NCBI GenBank assembly: GCA_016721245.1
Contig: JADKIQ010000006.1
Location: 22,640 to 86,639, forward strand
Source of the DNA: Sphingobacteriales bacterium
GTDB lineage: Bacteria; Bacteroidota; Bacteroidia; Chitinophagales; JADIYW01
Length of the DNA: 64,000 nt
Reading direction: 5' to 3'
Every line of letters starts with the position of its first letter. Within the stretch, counting starts at the first letter, position 1. The notes under the pieces are model-generated. The model saw nothing but the letters and a program-made list of their open reading frames with translations, did no database searches and had not been told where the DNA came from. Below, in pieces: positions 41,103 to 50,295 of the stretch. Position numbers and translations under genes: made by a program.

Positions 41103-42884
41103 TTGGAACCTACAAATGTAAAAGACCCGGAGTATTTCCATAAAGTGGTTGATTGTCAATATGCATGTCCCGCACACACTCCGGTGCCGGAATATATCCG
41201 TCTCATCGCGCAGGAAAAATACGCAGAAGCCTATATGGTCAACTGGGAATCCAACGTGTTTCCCGGCATCTTAGGCCGTACCTGCGACCGTCCCTGCGAA
41301 CCGGCCTGCCGCCGCGGAAGACTGGAAGACGAAGAGCCGGTAGCAATTTGCCGTTTAAAACGCGTAGCCGCCGACAACAAAGGCGATATCGAACATCTCC
41401 TGCCTAAGAAACAGGAGAAGATGAACGGCAAGAAAGTGGCGCTCATCGGTGCAGGTCCTTCTTCCTTAACCGTTGCCCGCGACTTAGCAGTTTTGGGCTA
41501 CGAAATCCATTTGTTCGACGAGCAGGAAAAAGGCGGCGGTATGATGCGCAGCCAGATTCCTTCGTTCCGTTTGCCGGCAGAAGTGCTGGACGGAGAAGTC
41601 AGCCAGATTTTAAACATCGGCGTACACACGCATTTCAATACCTACGTAAAAAGTTTAAAAGAAGTCATCGACCAGAAATACGATGCCATCTTTGTAGGTA
41701 CAGGTGCGCCGAAAGGCAGAAACCTGGAATTGCCGGGCAGACTGGAAGGTGCCGCCAATATTCATATCGGTATCGAGTGGCTGGCAAGTGTGGCGTTTGA
41801 ACATACCACAAAAATCGGCGAGAAAGTAATCGTACTCGGTGGCGGAAATACCGCGATGGATTGTTGTCGTACGTCCCGTCGTTTGGGTGGCAAAGATGTG
41901 AAGGTGATTGTGCGCAGTCCCTTTGCAGAAATGAAAGCCAGTCCATGGGAAAAAGAAGATGCGATACACGAAGATATTCCTATCATAGATAATCATGTAC
42001 CGAAAAGTTTTGTCACACAAAACGGCAAACTCATCGGCATGAATTTCGAGAAAGTACATGCAGTGTATGATGCGAATGGTAAACGTTCGTTAGAACCAAC
42101 CGGCGAAGCCGAAGTATTCTTTGAAGCGGATGATGTGCTGATAGCAGTTGGACAGGAAAACAGTTTTCCCTGGATTGAACGTGATTTAGGAATTGAATTT
42201 GATAAATGGGAAATGCCGGTAGTGAATCAAACTACGTTTCAGTCGGCAGTACCCAATATATTCTTTGGCGGTGATGCATCGCTGGGACCGAAAAATGTAA
42301 TTACAGCCGTGGCGCAAGGCCATCAGGCGGCTATCTCCATAGATTTATTTTGCAATGGAAAAGCGGTTACGGAACGTCCTGCACCTTTCACTAATTTATA
42401 CAGCACCAAAATGGGTATCCACGAATGGGCATATGATAGTGAAGTATCGAATGATGACAGATATGTAGTGCCGCAGGCAGACAAAGCGGTGGTCTTGAAA
42501 GACAGAAAAAAAGAAGTGGAACTTGGGTTTAATTTACCTACAGGTTTCAAGGAAGCACAGCGTTGTTTAAACTGCGATGTGCAAACCGTTTTCACCGAAA
42601 GCAAATGTATAGAGTGCGATGCGTGTATGGATATTTGTCCTACCAATTGCATTACATTCACCACGAACGGCGAAGAAGAGGATTTGAGAAGCAGGCTGTT
42701 TGTACCGGCGGAGAATCATAGTCAGGCACTGATGGTTTCTGATATTTTGCCAACCGGAAAAGTAATGGTAAAAGACGAAGATGTTTGTTTGCATTGCGGT
42801 CTGTGTGCAGAACGTTGTCCTACTTCTGCGTGGGATATGCAGCAATTTTTATATAACACAAGTAAAGCAGGTTCATGTCATTAA
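41103..42884 (+). CDS. GltD-like NAD(P)H flavoprotein with 2x[4Fe-4S] tail
   Basis: A 593-residue oxidoreductase if started at TTG 41103. An N-terminal Cys-rich Fe-S region (CQYACPAHTPV, CDRPCEPACRRG) is followed by FAD- and NAD(P)-binding loops (GAGPSSLTVARDL; GGGNTAMDCCR) and two C-terminal ferredoxin motifs at Cys502 (CIECDACMDICP) and Cys562 (CLHCGLCAERCP). This is the glutamate-synthase-beta/NfnB-like layout. The frame is also open from ATG 41046 with 18 plausible extra residues, interrupted only by TAG at 41100-41102. It overlaps the next gene by 10 bp and probably links that enzyme's electrons to NAD(P)H. Confidence 0.88.
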   Translation: MEPTNVKDPEYFHKVVDCQYACPAHTPVPEYIRLIAQEKYAEAYMVNWESNVFPGILGRTCDRPCEPACRRGRLEDEEPVAICRLKRVAADNKGDIEHLLPKKQEKMNGKKVALIGAGPSSLTVARDLAVLGYEIHLFDEQEKGGGMMRSQIPSFRLPAEVLDGEVSQILNIGVHTHFNTYVKSLKEVIDQKYDAIFVGTGAPKGRNLELPGRLEGAANIHIGIEWLASVAFEHTTKIGEKVIVLGGGNTAMDCCRTSRRLGGKDVKVIVRSPFAEMKASPWEKEDAIHEDIPIIDNHVPKSFVTQNGKLIGMNFEKVHAVYDANGKRSLEPTGEAEVFFEADDVLIAVGQENSFPWIERDLGIEFDKWEMPVVNQTTFQSAVPNIFFGGDASLGPKNVITAVAQGHQAAISIDLFCNGKAVTERPAPFTNLYSTKMGIHEWAYDSEVSNDDRYVVPQADKAVVLKDRKKEVELGFNLPTGFKEAQRCLNCDVQTVFTESKCIECDACMDICPTNCITFTTNGEEEDLRSRLFVPAENHSQALMVSDILPTGKVMVKDEDVCLHCGLCAERCPTSAWDMQQFLYNTSKAGSCH

Positions 42885-44713
42885 ATATAAAAGTCAATGA
42901 TTTCGTCGTTCGTTTTGCGAACGTCAACGGTACAGGTTCTGCCAGCGCCAATCACATGTTTGCCAAGTCTATTTTCAGAATGGGCATTCCCGTGACACCT
43001 AAAAATATTTTCCCGTCTAACATACAGGGATTACCAACATGGTACGATGTTCGTATCAGTGAGAAAGGATATTTAGGCAGAAAAGAAGGCGTGGATTTGA
43101 TGGTGTGCATGAATCCTCAAAGTATGCAGAAGGATATTGCCACGGTAAGTGCCGGCGGTTATTTTTTATACGACAGCACCAAGGTATTGCACAGCGATTA
43201 TATCCGGAAAGATATCACTTACATCGGCATTCCGATTACAGATATTTGCAACAAAGAATATTCCGATCCGAGACAGCGTCAGTTGTTCAAGAATATTATT
43301 TACGTAGGCGCATTATCTACGTTGTTAGATATAGAGTTCGGTGTGCTGGAAGCATTGGTATCAGAGCAGTTTAAAGGAAAAGAAAAATTAATCGCACCCA
43401 ATATCAATGCCTTGCAATTAGGTGTAAAATATGTGCAGGAACATTACAGCTATCCCTTAAATATTCGTGTAGAACGAAGAGATTTATTGAAAGATAAAAT
43501 CTTGCTGAACGGAAACAAAGCCGCCGGAATTGGTGCCGTTTACGGCGGTGCTACAGTAGCTTCCTGGTATCCGATTACACCATCTACCTCTTTAGTGGAA
43601 GGCTATGAAAAATATGCAGAGAAATACAGAGTAGATAAGGAAACCGGCAAGAAAAATTTCGCGATTGTACAGGCAGAAGATGAGCTGGCAGCATTGGGTA
43701 TGGCCATTGGTGCCAACTGGAATGGCGCACGTTCATTTACGGCAACCAGCGGCCCTGGACTTTCACTGATGAACGAATTTTTAGGATTGGCTTACTTCTC
43801 GGAAATTCCGGTGGTGCTGGTCGATGTGCAGCGTTCGGGTCCTTCCACAGGTATGCCTACGCGTACACAACAATCAGACTTGCTGATGGCAGCTTATGCT
43901 TCTCATGGTGACACCAAACATGTGTTTTTAATTCCATCCACACCGGCAGAATGTTTTGAAATGATGGCAGATACCTTTGATTTGGCAGAAGAATTACAAA
44001 CACCGGTGATGCTGCTGACAGACTTAGATTTAGGAATGAACGACCACATTTCCGAGCCGTTAAAATGGAATCCGGAAAGGCAATATAAGAGAGGAAAAGT
44101 ATTGACGGCAGAACAGTTGGACAAGCTCGACCGATTCGGCAGATATTTAGATTCAGATAATGACGGTATTCCGTATCGTACAATTCCGGGCACGCATCCA
44201 AGCAAAGGTTCTTTCTTTACACGCGGTTCCTCGCATGACGAATATGCTGTGTATTCGGAAGATTCTCCAACGTATGTTCGCATCATGGACAGATTGCTGA
44301 AAAAATTTGAAACGGCAAAAAGTCTTGTGCCGAAACCGCATTTGTATCAGAAAGAAAATAAAAATAAATCCGGTCTTTTATTCTTTGGAACCACCACGCA
44401 ATCGGCAGAAGAAGCCATGGATTTATTTAAAGAACAGGGAATTGAATTTGATGCTATACAAATAAAAGCATTTCCGTTTAATGAAACAGTAGCTGAGTTT
44501 ATTGAAGCACATGAAACGGTTTTTGTGATTGAACAAAACAGAGACGCACAAATGCGAACCTTGCTGGTGAATGAACTGGAAGTAGATCCTAAAAAATTAA
44601 AGAAAGTATTGAATTTTGACGGCACACCGATTACGGCTGATTTTATCATGAATCAGATTCTAACACAGTTGCCGAAATCGTATTTAAAAAACAAAGAAGC
44701 AGTAGCAGTATGA
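42875..44713 (+). CDS. 2-oxoacid:acceptor oxidoreductase, fused gamma-alpha subunit
   Basis: A 612-residue KorA-type subunit of the CoA-dependent 2-oxoacid oxidoreductases (2-oxoglutarate or related acids). The N-terminal ~190 residues are the gamma domain (NVNGTGSASANHMFAKSIF), followed by the alpha domain with GGATVASWYPITPSTSLVEGYE and RSFTATSGPGLSLMNEFLG. Translationally coupled to its neighbours (10-bp overlap upstream, 4-bp overlap downstream). The exact oxoacid cannot be assigned by eye. Confidence 0.9.
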   Translation: MSLNIKVNDFVVRFANVNGTGSASANHMFAKSIFRMGIPVTPKNIFPSNIQGLPTWYDVRISEKGYLGRKEGVDLMVCMNPQSMQKDIATVSAGGYFLYDSTKVLHSDYIRKDITYIGIPITDICNKEYSDPRQRQLFKNIIYVGALSTLLDIEFGVLEALVSEQFKGKEKLIAPNINALQLGVKYVQEHYSYPLNIRVERRDLLKDKILLNGNKAAGIGAVYGGATVASWYPITPSTSLVEGYEKYAEKYRVDKETGKKNFAIVQAEDELAALGMAIGANWNGARSFTATSGPGLSLMNEFLGLAYFSEIPVVLVDVQRSGPSTGMPTRTQQSDLLMAAYASHGDTKHVFLIPSTPAECFEMMADTFDLAEELQTPVMLLTDLDLGMNDHISEPLKWNPERQYKRGKVLTAEQLDKLDRFGRYLDSDNDGIPYRTIPGTHPSKGSFFTRGSSHDEYAVYSEDSPTYVRIMDRLLKKFETAKSLVPKPHLYQKENKNKSGLLFFGTTTQSAEEAMDLFKEQGIEFDAIQIKAFPFNETVAEFIEAHETVFVIEQNRDAQMRTLLVNELEVDPKKLKKVLNFDGTPITADFIMNQILTQLPKSYLKNKEAVAV

Positions 44714-45762
44714 CCTATATAAAATCCAAATTTGCACATCCGAATTTGCCTAAAAACAAACTTGGTTATACCAGAAAAGAATACGAAGGTTCTTTAACAA
44801 CTTTGTGTGCCGGCTGCGGTCACGACTCCATCGGCGCTGCCATTGTGGAGGCTTGCTGGGAAATGAGCATAGAACCGCATAAAGTGGCGAAGTTGTCCGG
44901 TATCGGTTGTTCCTCTAAAACACCAGCCTACTTTTTAAATAATTCTCACGGATTTAATTCTGTACATGGACGTATGCCGTCGGTAGCTACCGGTGCTAAC
45001 TTAGCCAATAAAGACTTGATTTATTTAGGCGTTTCCGGCGACGGCGATTCGGCGTCTATCGGTATGGGACAGTTTGTGCATGTGATACGCAGAAACCTGA
45101 ACATGACTTATATCGTGATGAACAACGGCTGTTACGGATTGACGAAAGGACAGGATTCAGCTACGGCAGATGCTGGTTCTAAAAGTAAAGCCGGTTCTGT
45201 AAATATGTTTGAAGGTATAGACCTTTGCGGATTGGCTATTGAACTGGGTGCAACTTTTGTGGCACAAAGTTTCAGTGGCGATAAACATCAGTTAGTGCCG
45301 CTTATTCAGGCAGCAATTTCACATCCTGGTTTTGCGTTGATTAATGTGTTGTCGCCATGCGTAACGTTCAATAATAACGTGGGTTCTACCAAATCTTATG
45401 ATTATGTGCGCGAACACGTGGAGGCAACCGGAACATTAGATTATGTGCCGCCAATGACTGAAATTACGACTACCTATACGGATGATGAAACGAAGATGGT
45501 GGAAATGCACGATGGTTCGTGGTTGCGTTTACATAAGCTTTCTCAAACATGGAATCCGGATGATAAAATTTCTGCAATCAATGCTTTACAGCATTCACAT
45601 GTTAAAAATGAAATTCTCACAGGATTGCTGTATATGAATAATGAAAGTAAAGAGTTACACAGTTTGTTGAATACAACGGATGTTCCGCTCAATAAATTGA
45701 ATGAATCCGTGCTTTGTCCGGGCGTTGAAATACTGGAAAAGATTAACAGTGAGTTTCGTTAA
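44710..45762 (+). CDS. 2-oxoacid:acceptor oxidoreductase, beta subunit (TPP-binding)
   Basis: A 350-residue thiamine-diphosphate subunit. LCAGCGHDSIGAA provides the first cluster/TPP-side cysteines, and GVSGDGDSASIGMGQFVHVIRRNLN with NNGCYGLTKGQ is the TPP-Mg motif. Together with the alpha subunit it forms a KOR-type enzyme, oxidising a 2-oxoacid with CoA to acyl-CoA and CO2. It starts within an ATGA overlap with the alpha gene. Confidence 0.92.
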   Translation: MTYIKSKFAHPNLPKNKLGYTRKEYEGSLTTLCAGCGHDSIGAAIVEACWEMSIEPHKVAKLSGIGCSSKTPAYFLNNSHGFNSVHGRMPSVATGANLANKDLIYLGVSGDGDSASIGMGQFVHVIRRNLNMTYIVMNNGCYGLTKGQDSATADAGSKSKAGSVNMFEGIDLCGLAIELGATFVAQSFSGDKHQLVPLIQAAISHPGFALINVLSPCVTFNNNVGSTKSYDYVREHVEATGTLDYVPPMTEITTTYTDDETKMVEMHDGSWLRLHKLSQTWNPDDKISAINALQHSHVKNEILTGLLYMNNESKELHSLLNTTDVPLNKLNESVLCPGVEILEKINSEFR

Positions 45763-45792
45763 TACCGAAAAGCATTTTTAGTTAGAATATTG

Positions 45793-45800
45793 TAACTTTA
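45793..45800 (+). promoter_or_regulatory. Promoter-like box before the small lipoprotein gene
   Basis: TAACTTTA differs from TAnnTTTG in one position and lies 14 bp before the start codon. Confidence 0.35.
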
Positions 45801-45813
45801 ATTAAATTTTACC

Positions 45814-46431
45814 ATGAAAAAATTTATTCTATTTTTCGTTTTTGCAGCCATTGTAATGCAGTTTACTTCCTGCAAGGTAGAAGATGATCCCACGAATGAC
45901 AATCCTGATGTAACATCAGTAGCAATTGATACTACTTTAAAAAGTTTTTATGTAAAACCAACACCTTCTTCTACTTTTGAAGGGATTTATGCATATGATT
46001 TTAGTACATCACCTTTGTTTATTTATTGCGGATTTATTATTAATTTGTATTGGTATGATCCTGTTGCAGAACATGGTATCTATCTTCACTTTAATAATTC
46101 TATTGGCGATGCTTTGATGGATGAAAACGGATTTTTAAAAGCATTTGATTCTGGTGTTAAAATTGATTCTACACTGGCAGGCACGTGGAGTGGATATGAC
46201 GATGGTGTTTTTTCTTATGATTATATCGCCAATCCATCAGCTAATAAAGGCAATCTGGCAGGACAAGGAGATAAATACATTGTCTTCAGAGCATATGACG
46301 GCGGAACTCCACAAAATAAATACTATGGTTGGTTGCGTGTAAATGTAGCGGCAAACGGCAGAGATATAAAAGTACTTTCTATTGGTTTTCAGAAAAACGC
46401 TAATATGAGTTTACGCACCGGCGAGTTGTAA
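45814..46431 (+). CDS. Hypothetical lipoprotein with YGW motif
   Basis: A 205-residue lipoprotein: signal peptide with lipobox FTSC (Cys20) followed by acidic residues (KVEDDPTND), a typical Bacteroidota lipoprotein start. The C-terminal KYYGWLRVNVAANGRDIKVL...RTGEL resembles the C-terminal region of the two proteins at 53551 and 54689 (HYGWMK... ending RAGEK). Function unknown; probably surface-exposed or periplasmic. Confidence 0.7.
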   Translation: MKKFILFFVFAAIVMQFTSCKVEDDPTNDNPDVTSVAIDTTLKSFYVKPTPSSTFEGIYAYDFSTSPLFIYCGFIINLYWYDPVAEHGIYLHFNNSIGDALMDENGFLKAFDSGVKIDSTLAGTWSGYDDGVFSYDYIANPSANKGNLAGQGDKYIVFRAYDGGTPQNKYYGWLRVNVAANGRDIKVLSIGFQKNANMSLRTGEL

Positions 46432-46449
46432 GCAAATAAATTTAGCTTA

Positions 46450-46477
46450 AATTAAAATTCATAATTCACAATTCAAT
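46450..46477 (+). repeat. Heptad tract before the DUF1569 gene
   Basis: Four 7-mers (AATTAAA, ATTCATA, ATTCACA, ATTCAAT) end exactly at the ATG at 46478. Confidence 0.8.
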
Positions 46478-46936
46478 ATGGCATTACCAAGTTTATTTGA
46501 CAAGTCAGTTGCAGATGATATCATCAGCAGAATAGAAAAGCTGACACCAGAAACACAGCCTAAATGGGGCAAGATGGATGTGGCTCGTATGTTAGCGCAT
46601 AGCAATGTAACATATGAATATGTATTCGATGAGCGAAACGATCATCCGAATTTTATCATGAAGTTCATTCTGAAAACATTTATAAAAAATAAAGTAGTTA
46701 CCGAAACACCTTATCCTCAAAACGGACCAACGGCACCGGCATTTATCATTGCAGATGCAAGAGACTTTGAAAAAGAGAAAAGCCGATTGATACAATATAT
46801 AAATAATGTGGTAGCGAAAGGTGCTTCTTATTTTGAAGGAAAGGAATCTTCCAGTTTCGGTGTGTTGACTGCTGTTGAATGGAATAACATGATGTACAAG
46901 CATCTGAATCATCACTTAACGCAGTTTGGAGTATAA
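46478..46936 (+). CDS. DUF1569 family protein (DinB-like fold)
   Basis: A 152-residue helical protein. QPKWGKMDVARMLAHSNVTYEY near residue 30-50 and the C-terminal MMYKHLNHHLTQFGV are the histidine-bearing helices of DUF1569 and the wider DinB superfamily, which often bind a metal. Biochemical role unknown. A bidirectional terminator follows. Confidence 0.75.
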   Translation: MALPSLFDKSVADDIISRIEKLTPETQPKWGKMDVARMLAHSNVTYEYVFDERNDHPNFIMKFILKTFIKNKVVTETPYPQNGPTAPAFIIADARDFEKEKSRLIQYINNVVAKGASYFEGKESSSFGVLTAVEWNNMMYKHLNHHLTQFGV

Positions 46937-46983
46937 TGCCATTGAGCATGCATCAATGATATTCTTATTTGCAAAATAAAATA

Positions 46984-47016
46984 AAAATGACAGCAGTAAT
47001 TTCTTGCTGTCATTTT
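46984..47016. terminator. Bidirectional terminator
   Basis: AAAATGACAGCA (46984-46995) pairs perfectly with TGCTGTCATTTT (47005-47016); A and T flanks let it serve both the DUF1569 gene (+) and the lipoprotein gene at 47037-47465 (-). Confidence 0.85.
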
Positions 47017-47036
47017 CATATAGATATTGTTTTTTG

Positions 47037-47465
47037 TTAGTTTATTCTGCCTAAAATAAGCTGGTCGCCGGAAGGCAAGGTTAAGCGCAATGCATCACCG
47101 CTGTCTGTAATAAAAAACTGTACATCAGCTTCTTCACCATCCACTTTCAGACTGATAACGCCACTGCTTTTTGCAGACCAGGTGAAATTTGTAACGGTTT
47201 CGTTAGAAATTTGAGTTGCACCATCATCTAATCTGAATCTGCGTTCAGAGCCTGTTCCGTCTGCGTTAAATGTTTCCTGTATCACTGAAACATTATTGCC
47301 TAAGAACGTTTGTTTTTCCCATTTTCCCAGTAAGCGTTGGTCTATTCCGGAAGTTGGATTGAGCTTGTCTTTTTTGCAAGAGGTGGTGCCTGTTAAGGTA
47401 AAGCACAATATGCATATTGCTAAGATTGCCTTTGCGAGTTTGGTTGTAGTGTGAATTGTTTTCAT
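47037..47465 (-). CDS. Lipocalin-like lipoprotein, copy B
   Basis: A 142-residue lipoprotein with lipobox TTSC followed by KKDKLNP. The body has the lipocalin-like opening LLGKWEKQTF and a strand-rich pattern with FNADGTGSERRFR. It is a tandem paralogue of the gene at 47485-47913; both share the DGTGSER motif and a C-terminal LPSG segment. Role unknown. Confidence 0.7.
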   Translation of the reverse strand: MKTIHTTTKLAKAILAICILCFTLTGTTSCKKDKLNPTSGIDQRLLGKWEKQTFLGNNVSVIQETFNADGTGSERRFRLDDGATQISNETVTNFTWSAKSSGVISLKVDGEEADVQFFITDSGDALRLTLPSGDQLILGRIN

Positions 47466-47484
47466 TGTTATTGTTTTTTATTTT

Positions 47485-47913
47485 TTAAAATAATTTTCCA
47501 AATGATAAAACCTGTCCGCTTGGCAAATGCAGCTCCATTTTGGTGTTGGCAGCATTTAAAAATTGGTAAGGAACATCACCTTCTTCGCCATTGGATACTT
47601 TTATATGCAGTACACCTTCGCTTTTTACAAACCATTCAAATGAAACAATTCTTTCATTCTGAACAACACCTCTGTTAGACGTAAAATGTCTTTCAGAACC
47701 TGTTCCATCCGCTTTAAACGTTTCTTCTGTAAAGTCCTGTATTCCATTTCCGTTTAATACAGTGATGGTGTGTGACCAGTTGCCTACTAATTTCTGATCA
47801 ATTACTTTTTGCGGAGCAGCGGCTGTAATGGCTTCTTTTTTGCAAGAAGTAGTGCTTGTTAAGGTAAAGAAGGCGATACAAATAAGTGCGATTGATTTTA
47901 CTACTGTTTTCAT
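47485..47913 (-). CDS. Lipocalin-like lipoprotein, copy A
   Basis: A 142-residue lipoprotein with lipobox TTSC and KKEA after it, LVGNWSHTI (lipocalin-like start), FKADGTGSERHF and a C-terminal LPSGQVLSFGK. It lies 19 bp upstream of copy B in the same orientation, so the two form an operon produced by tandem duplication. Confidence 0.7.
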   Translation of the reverse strand: MKTVVKSIALICIAFFTLTSTTSCKKEAITAAAPQKVIDQKLVGNWSHTITVLNGNGIQDFTEETFKADGTGSERHFTSNRGVVQNERIVSFEWFVKSEGVLHIKVSNGEEGDVPYQFLNAANTKMELHLPSGQVLSFGKLF

Positions 47914-48642
47914 TGTTGTTATTTTTATTGATGAATAATTTGATGATGTAAAATTCTACAAAATCAAATGCTGAAACATCAATAGAAACAATGAAGAAAA
48001 AAGTTCAGGGTTTTCCGCTAGTAATTTTTGGTTAATTTGTTAGAATTAAATTAAGTGTTTATGTTTTATTTAAACCTCATTTCTTGGATTCCATTATTGT
48101 TTTGGGTGAGACATTAAACAATCATTCTGTGATTGTCAACAATTTGTCAATTTAGTTCCTTGGTTTCATTTAGTATTGTTGGAATCAATGCATCAACATT
48201 AATTTTATTCCTTTAACTTATAATATCTATAGTGTTTCATAGTAGAAATTGTAGTCTTTGGATTTGTAATTACTGTTTTTATGTTTAAGGTCAACAAAAT
48301 GAATTTATTTCGCTTTTGCAGCATCAGAAAGAGAAGTTATACTATTAATGAATGGTATAATATTTAATATTTTTTTACTCTTCCAGCAACTTATATAAAT
48401 AAGATTTTCGTTTTTTTCACCAATCTCTGCAACAGAATATTGTTGCCATAAAAAACTTGAAATCATTCAAGTTGTCTATTAAGTTGTATAATGCAGGGGA
48501 AATGCAAAATGATTTCTTTAAAGGTAATGAAAGTTGTCTTCAATATTATGCTTTTGAATGCTATCAAATGTTGAGCCCTATAAAAGTATTTTTCTTATGT
48601 TCTAATGGAAAATTAACAAATGCTTAGTGCTTTAAAAGTATG
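47914..48642. other. Long gene-free region with possible gene relics
   Basis: About 730 bp, AT-rich, with no intact gene. A plus-strand frame is open from 48400 to a TAG at 48625-48627 with protein-like composition (EMQNDFFKGNESCLQYYAFECYQ) but no start codon before its middle. No tRNA, CRISPR or strong terminator was seen. It may be decayed coding DNA. Confidence 0.4.
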
Positions 48643-48738
48643 TTAATGTTTTAAGAATGTTAAACTTACATTATCCCACTTTGATTCAATAAATTTGAAT
48701 GCCAATTCTAAATCCTCTTCTGATGGGATAGGATTCAT
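48643..48738 (-). CDS. Possible small ORF or gene remnant downstream of lpdA
   Basis: A 31-codon frame, MNPIPSEEDLELAFKFIESKW..., ending FLKH, 28 bp after the lpdA stop on the same strand. The composition is convincingly protein-like (amphipathic, with a SEEDLELAFKFIESKW helix), but it is short and alone. It may be a small protein or the start of a truncated gene. Confidence 0.3.
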   Translation of the reverse strand: MNPIPSEEDLELAFKFIESKWDNVSLTFLKH

Positions 48739-48766
48739 TGAATATTTATTATGCATATACAACTTA

Positions 48767-50173
48767 TTACGAATGCAAGGACCTGTTCTCTGTAGCAGCC
48801 AGCGCCGCTTCTTTCAGCGCTTCTGTATATGTTGGATGCGCGTGTGAAATGCGTCCGATATCTTCTGCACTTGCACGGAATTCCATCGCTACCACAGCCT
48901 CTGCAATTATATCTGCGGCACGTGCACCAATGATGTGTACGCCTAAGATTTCGTCTGTTGTAGCATCTGCCAGCACTTTTGCCAAACCATCAATATCGCC
49001 GCTGGCACGTGCTCTGCCTAACGCACGGAATGGAAACGAACCCACTTTATACGCAATGCCTTTTTCTTTTAATTGGTTTTCCGTTTGTCCCACTGCAGCC
49101 ACTTCCGGCCATGTATAAACCACACCAGGAATTAAATTATAATTGATATGCGGTTTTTGTCCGGCAATTACTTCTGCCACAAACACGCCTTCTTCTTCTG
49201 CTTTGTGTGCTAACATTGCACCTTGTATCACATCGCCGATAGCATAAATATTTGGAACAGCAGTTTGCAAATGCGCGTCCACCGGAATTTGTTTTCGTTC
49301 ATTCAGCGTGATACCGATATTTTCTAATCCAAGATTATCTGTATACGGTTTTCTGCCAATCGCTACCAAGCAATAATCTGCATCAATCTTTATTTCCTGT
49401 TCTTTTTTATCCGATGCAGATACCGTTACCGAATCGCCGTTGTTGACAGCACCGGTTACTTTGTGCGACAAATAAAATTTCACGCCTAGTTTTTTCAGAC
49501 TGCGTTGTAATTCTTTTCCCATATCATCATCCATCGTCGGAATGATTTTATCCATAAATTCTATCACAGAAACCTGTGTGCCGAGACGTTGATAGACGGA
49601 ACCCAATTCCAAGCCAATCACACCACCGCCAATAATCACCATCGATTTTGGTAATTCTTTTAACGATAACGCTTCTGTAGAAGTAATGATTCTTGTTTTG
49701 TCGATTGGTAAAAAAGGCAATGCAGTTGGCTTTGAACCTGTCGCTATAATAGTTTTAGATGTTTCGATTTGTTCTTCTGTGCCATCTTGTTTTTTGATAG
49801 AGATCGTATTTGCATTTACAAATGAACCATGTCCGTTATACACCGTAATTTTATTTTTCTTCATCAGGTAATCGATGCCTGCAGTGTTGGCATCCACTAC
49901 TTTTCCTTTACGCGCAATCATTTGCGTGAAGTTCACGGTTGGTGTTTCTGATAAATCGATTCCGTGTTCTTTAAAGGCATGCGTGGCATTATGATAATGT
50001 TCGGAAGAATCCAGCAATGCTTTGGATGGAATGCAGCCAACATTTAAGCAAGTGCCGCCAAGCGTGTTGTATCTTTCAATGATAGCTGTTTTAAATCCTA
50101 ATTGTGATAAGCGTATTGCGGCAACATATCCACCAGGACCTGAGCCAATAACTGTAACGTCGTATTTTTCCAT
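48767..50173 (-). CDS. lpdA: Dihydrolipoyl dehydrogenase (E3)
   Basis: FAD enzyme that reoxidises lipoamide in the 2-oxoglutarate, pyruvate or branched-chain complexes. The 468-residue protein has the FAD loop GSGPGGYVAAI, the redox disulfide Cys42/Cys47 in GGTCLNVGCIPSK, the NAD loop GGGVIGLELGSVY and the C-terminal active-site His in HAHPTYTEALKEA. Monocistronic here, about 8 kb from odhB-odhA on the same strand. Confidence 0.96.
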   Translation of the reverse strand: MEKYDVTVIGSGPGGYVAAIRLSQLGFKTAIIERYNTLGGTCLNVGCIPSKALLDSSEHYHNATHAFKEHGIDLSETPTVNFTQMIARKGKVVDANTAGIDYLMKKNKITVYNGHGSFVNANTISIKKQDGTEEQIETSKTIIATGSKPTALPFLPIDKTRIITSTEALSLKELPKSMVIIGGGVIGLELGSVYQRLGTQVSVIEFMDKIIPTMDDDMGKELQRSLKKLGVKFYLSHKVTGAVNNGDSVTVSASDKKEQEIKIDADYCLVAIGRKPYTDNLGLENIGITLNERKQIPVDAHLQTAVPNIYAIGDVIQGAMLAHKAEEEGVFVAEVIAGQKPHINYNLIPGVVYTWPEVAAVGQTENQLKEKGIAYKVGSFPFRALGRARASGDIDGLAKVLADATTDEILGVHIIGARAADIIAEAVVAMEFRASAEDIGRISHAHPTYTEALKEAALAATENRSLHS

Positions 50174-50295
50174 GATAATTTGATTCTGTTAGTTTGAACA
50201 ACAAAAATAGGCTATAAAAGATTCAAAAAAAAGAAAGATTTAATGTGTTAATTATATAGATACATAGGATTAATAGATGAATAATTGAATTCTGA

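Noticed and set aside
48738..49118. Plus-strand frame of 126 codons antisense to lpdA
   Set aside because: Ser/Ala-rich shadow of the highly conserved lpdA frame on the opposite strand.
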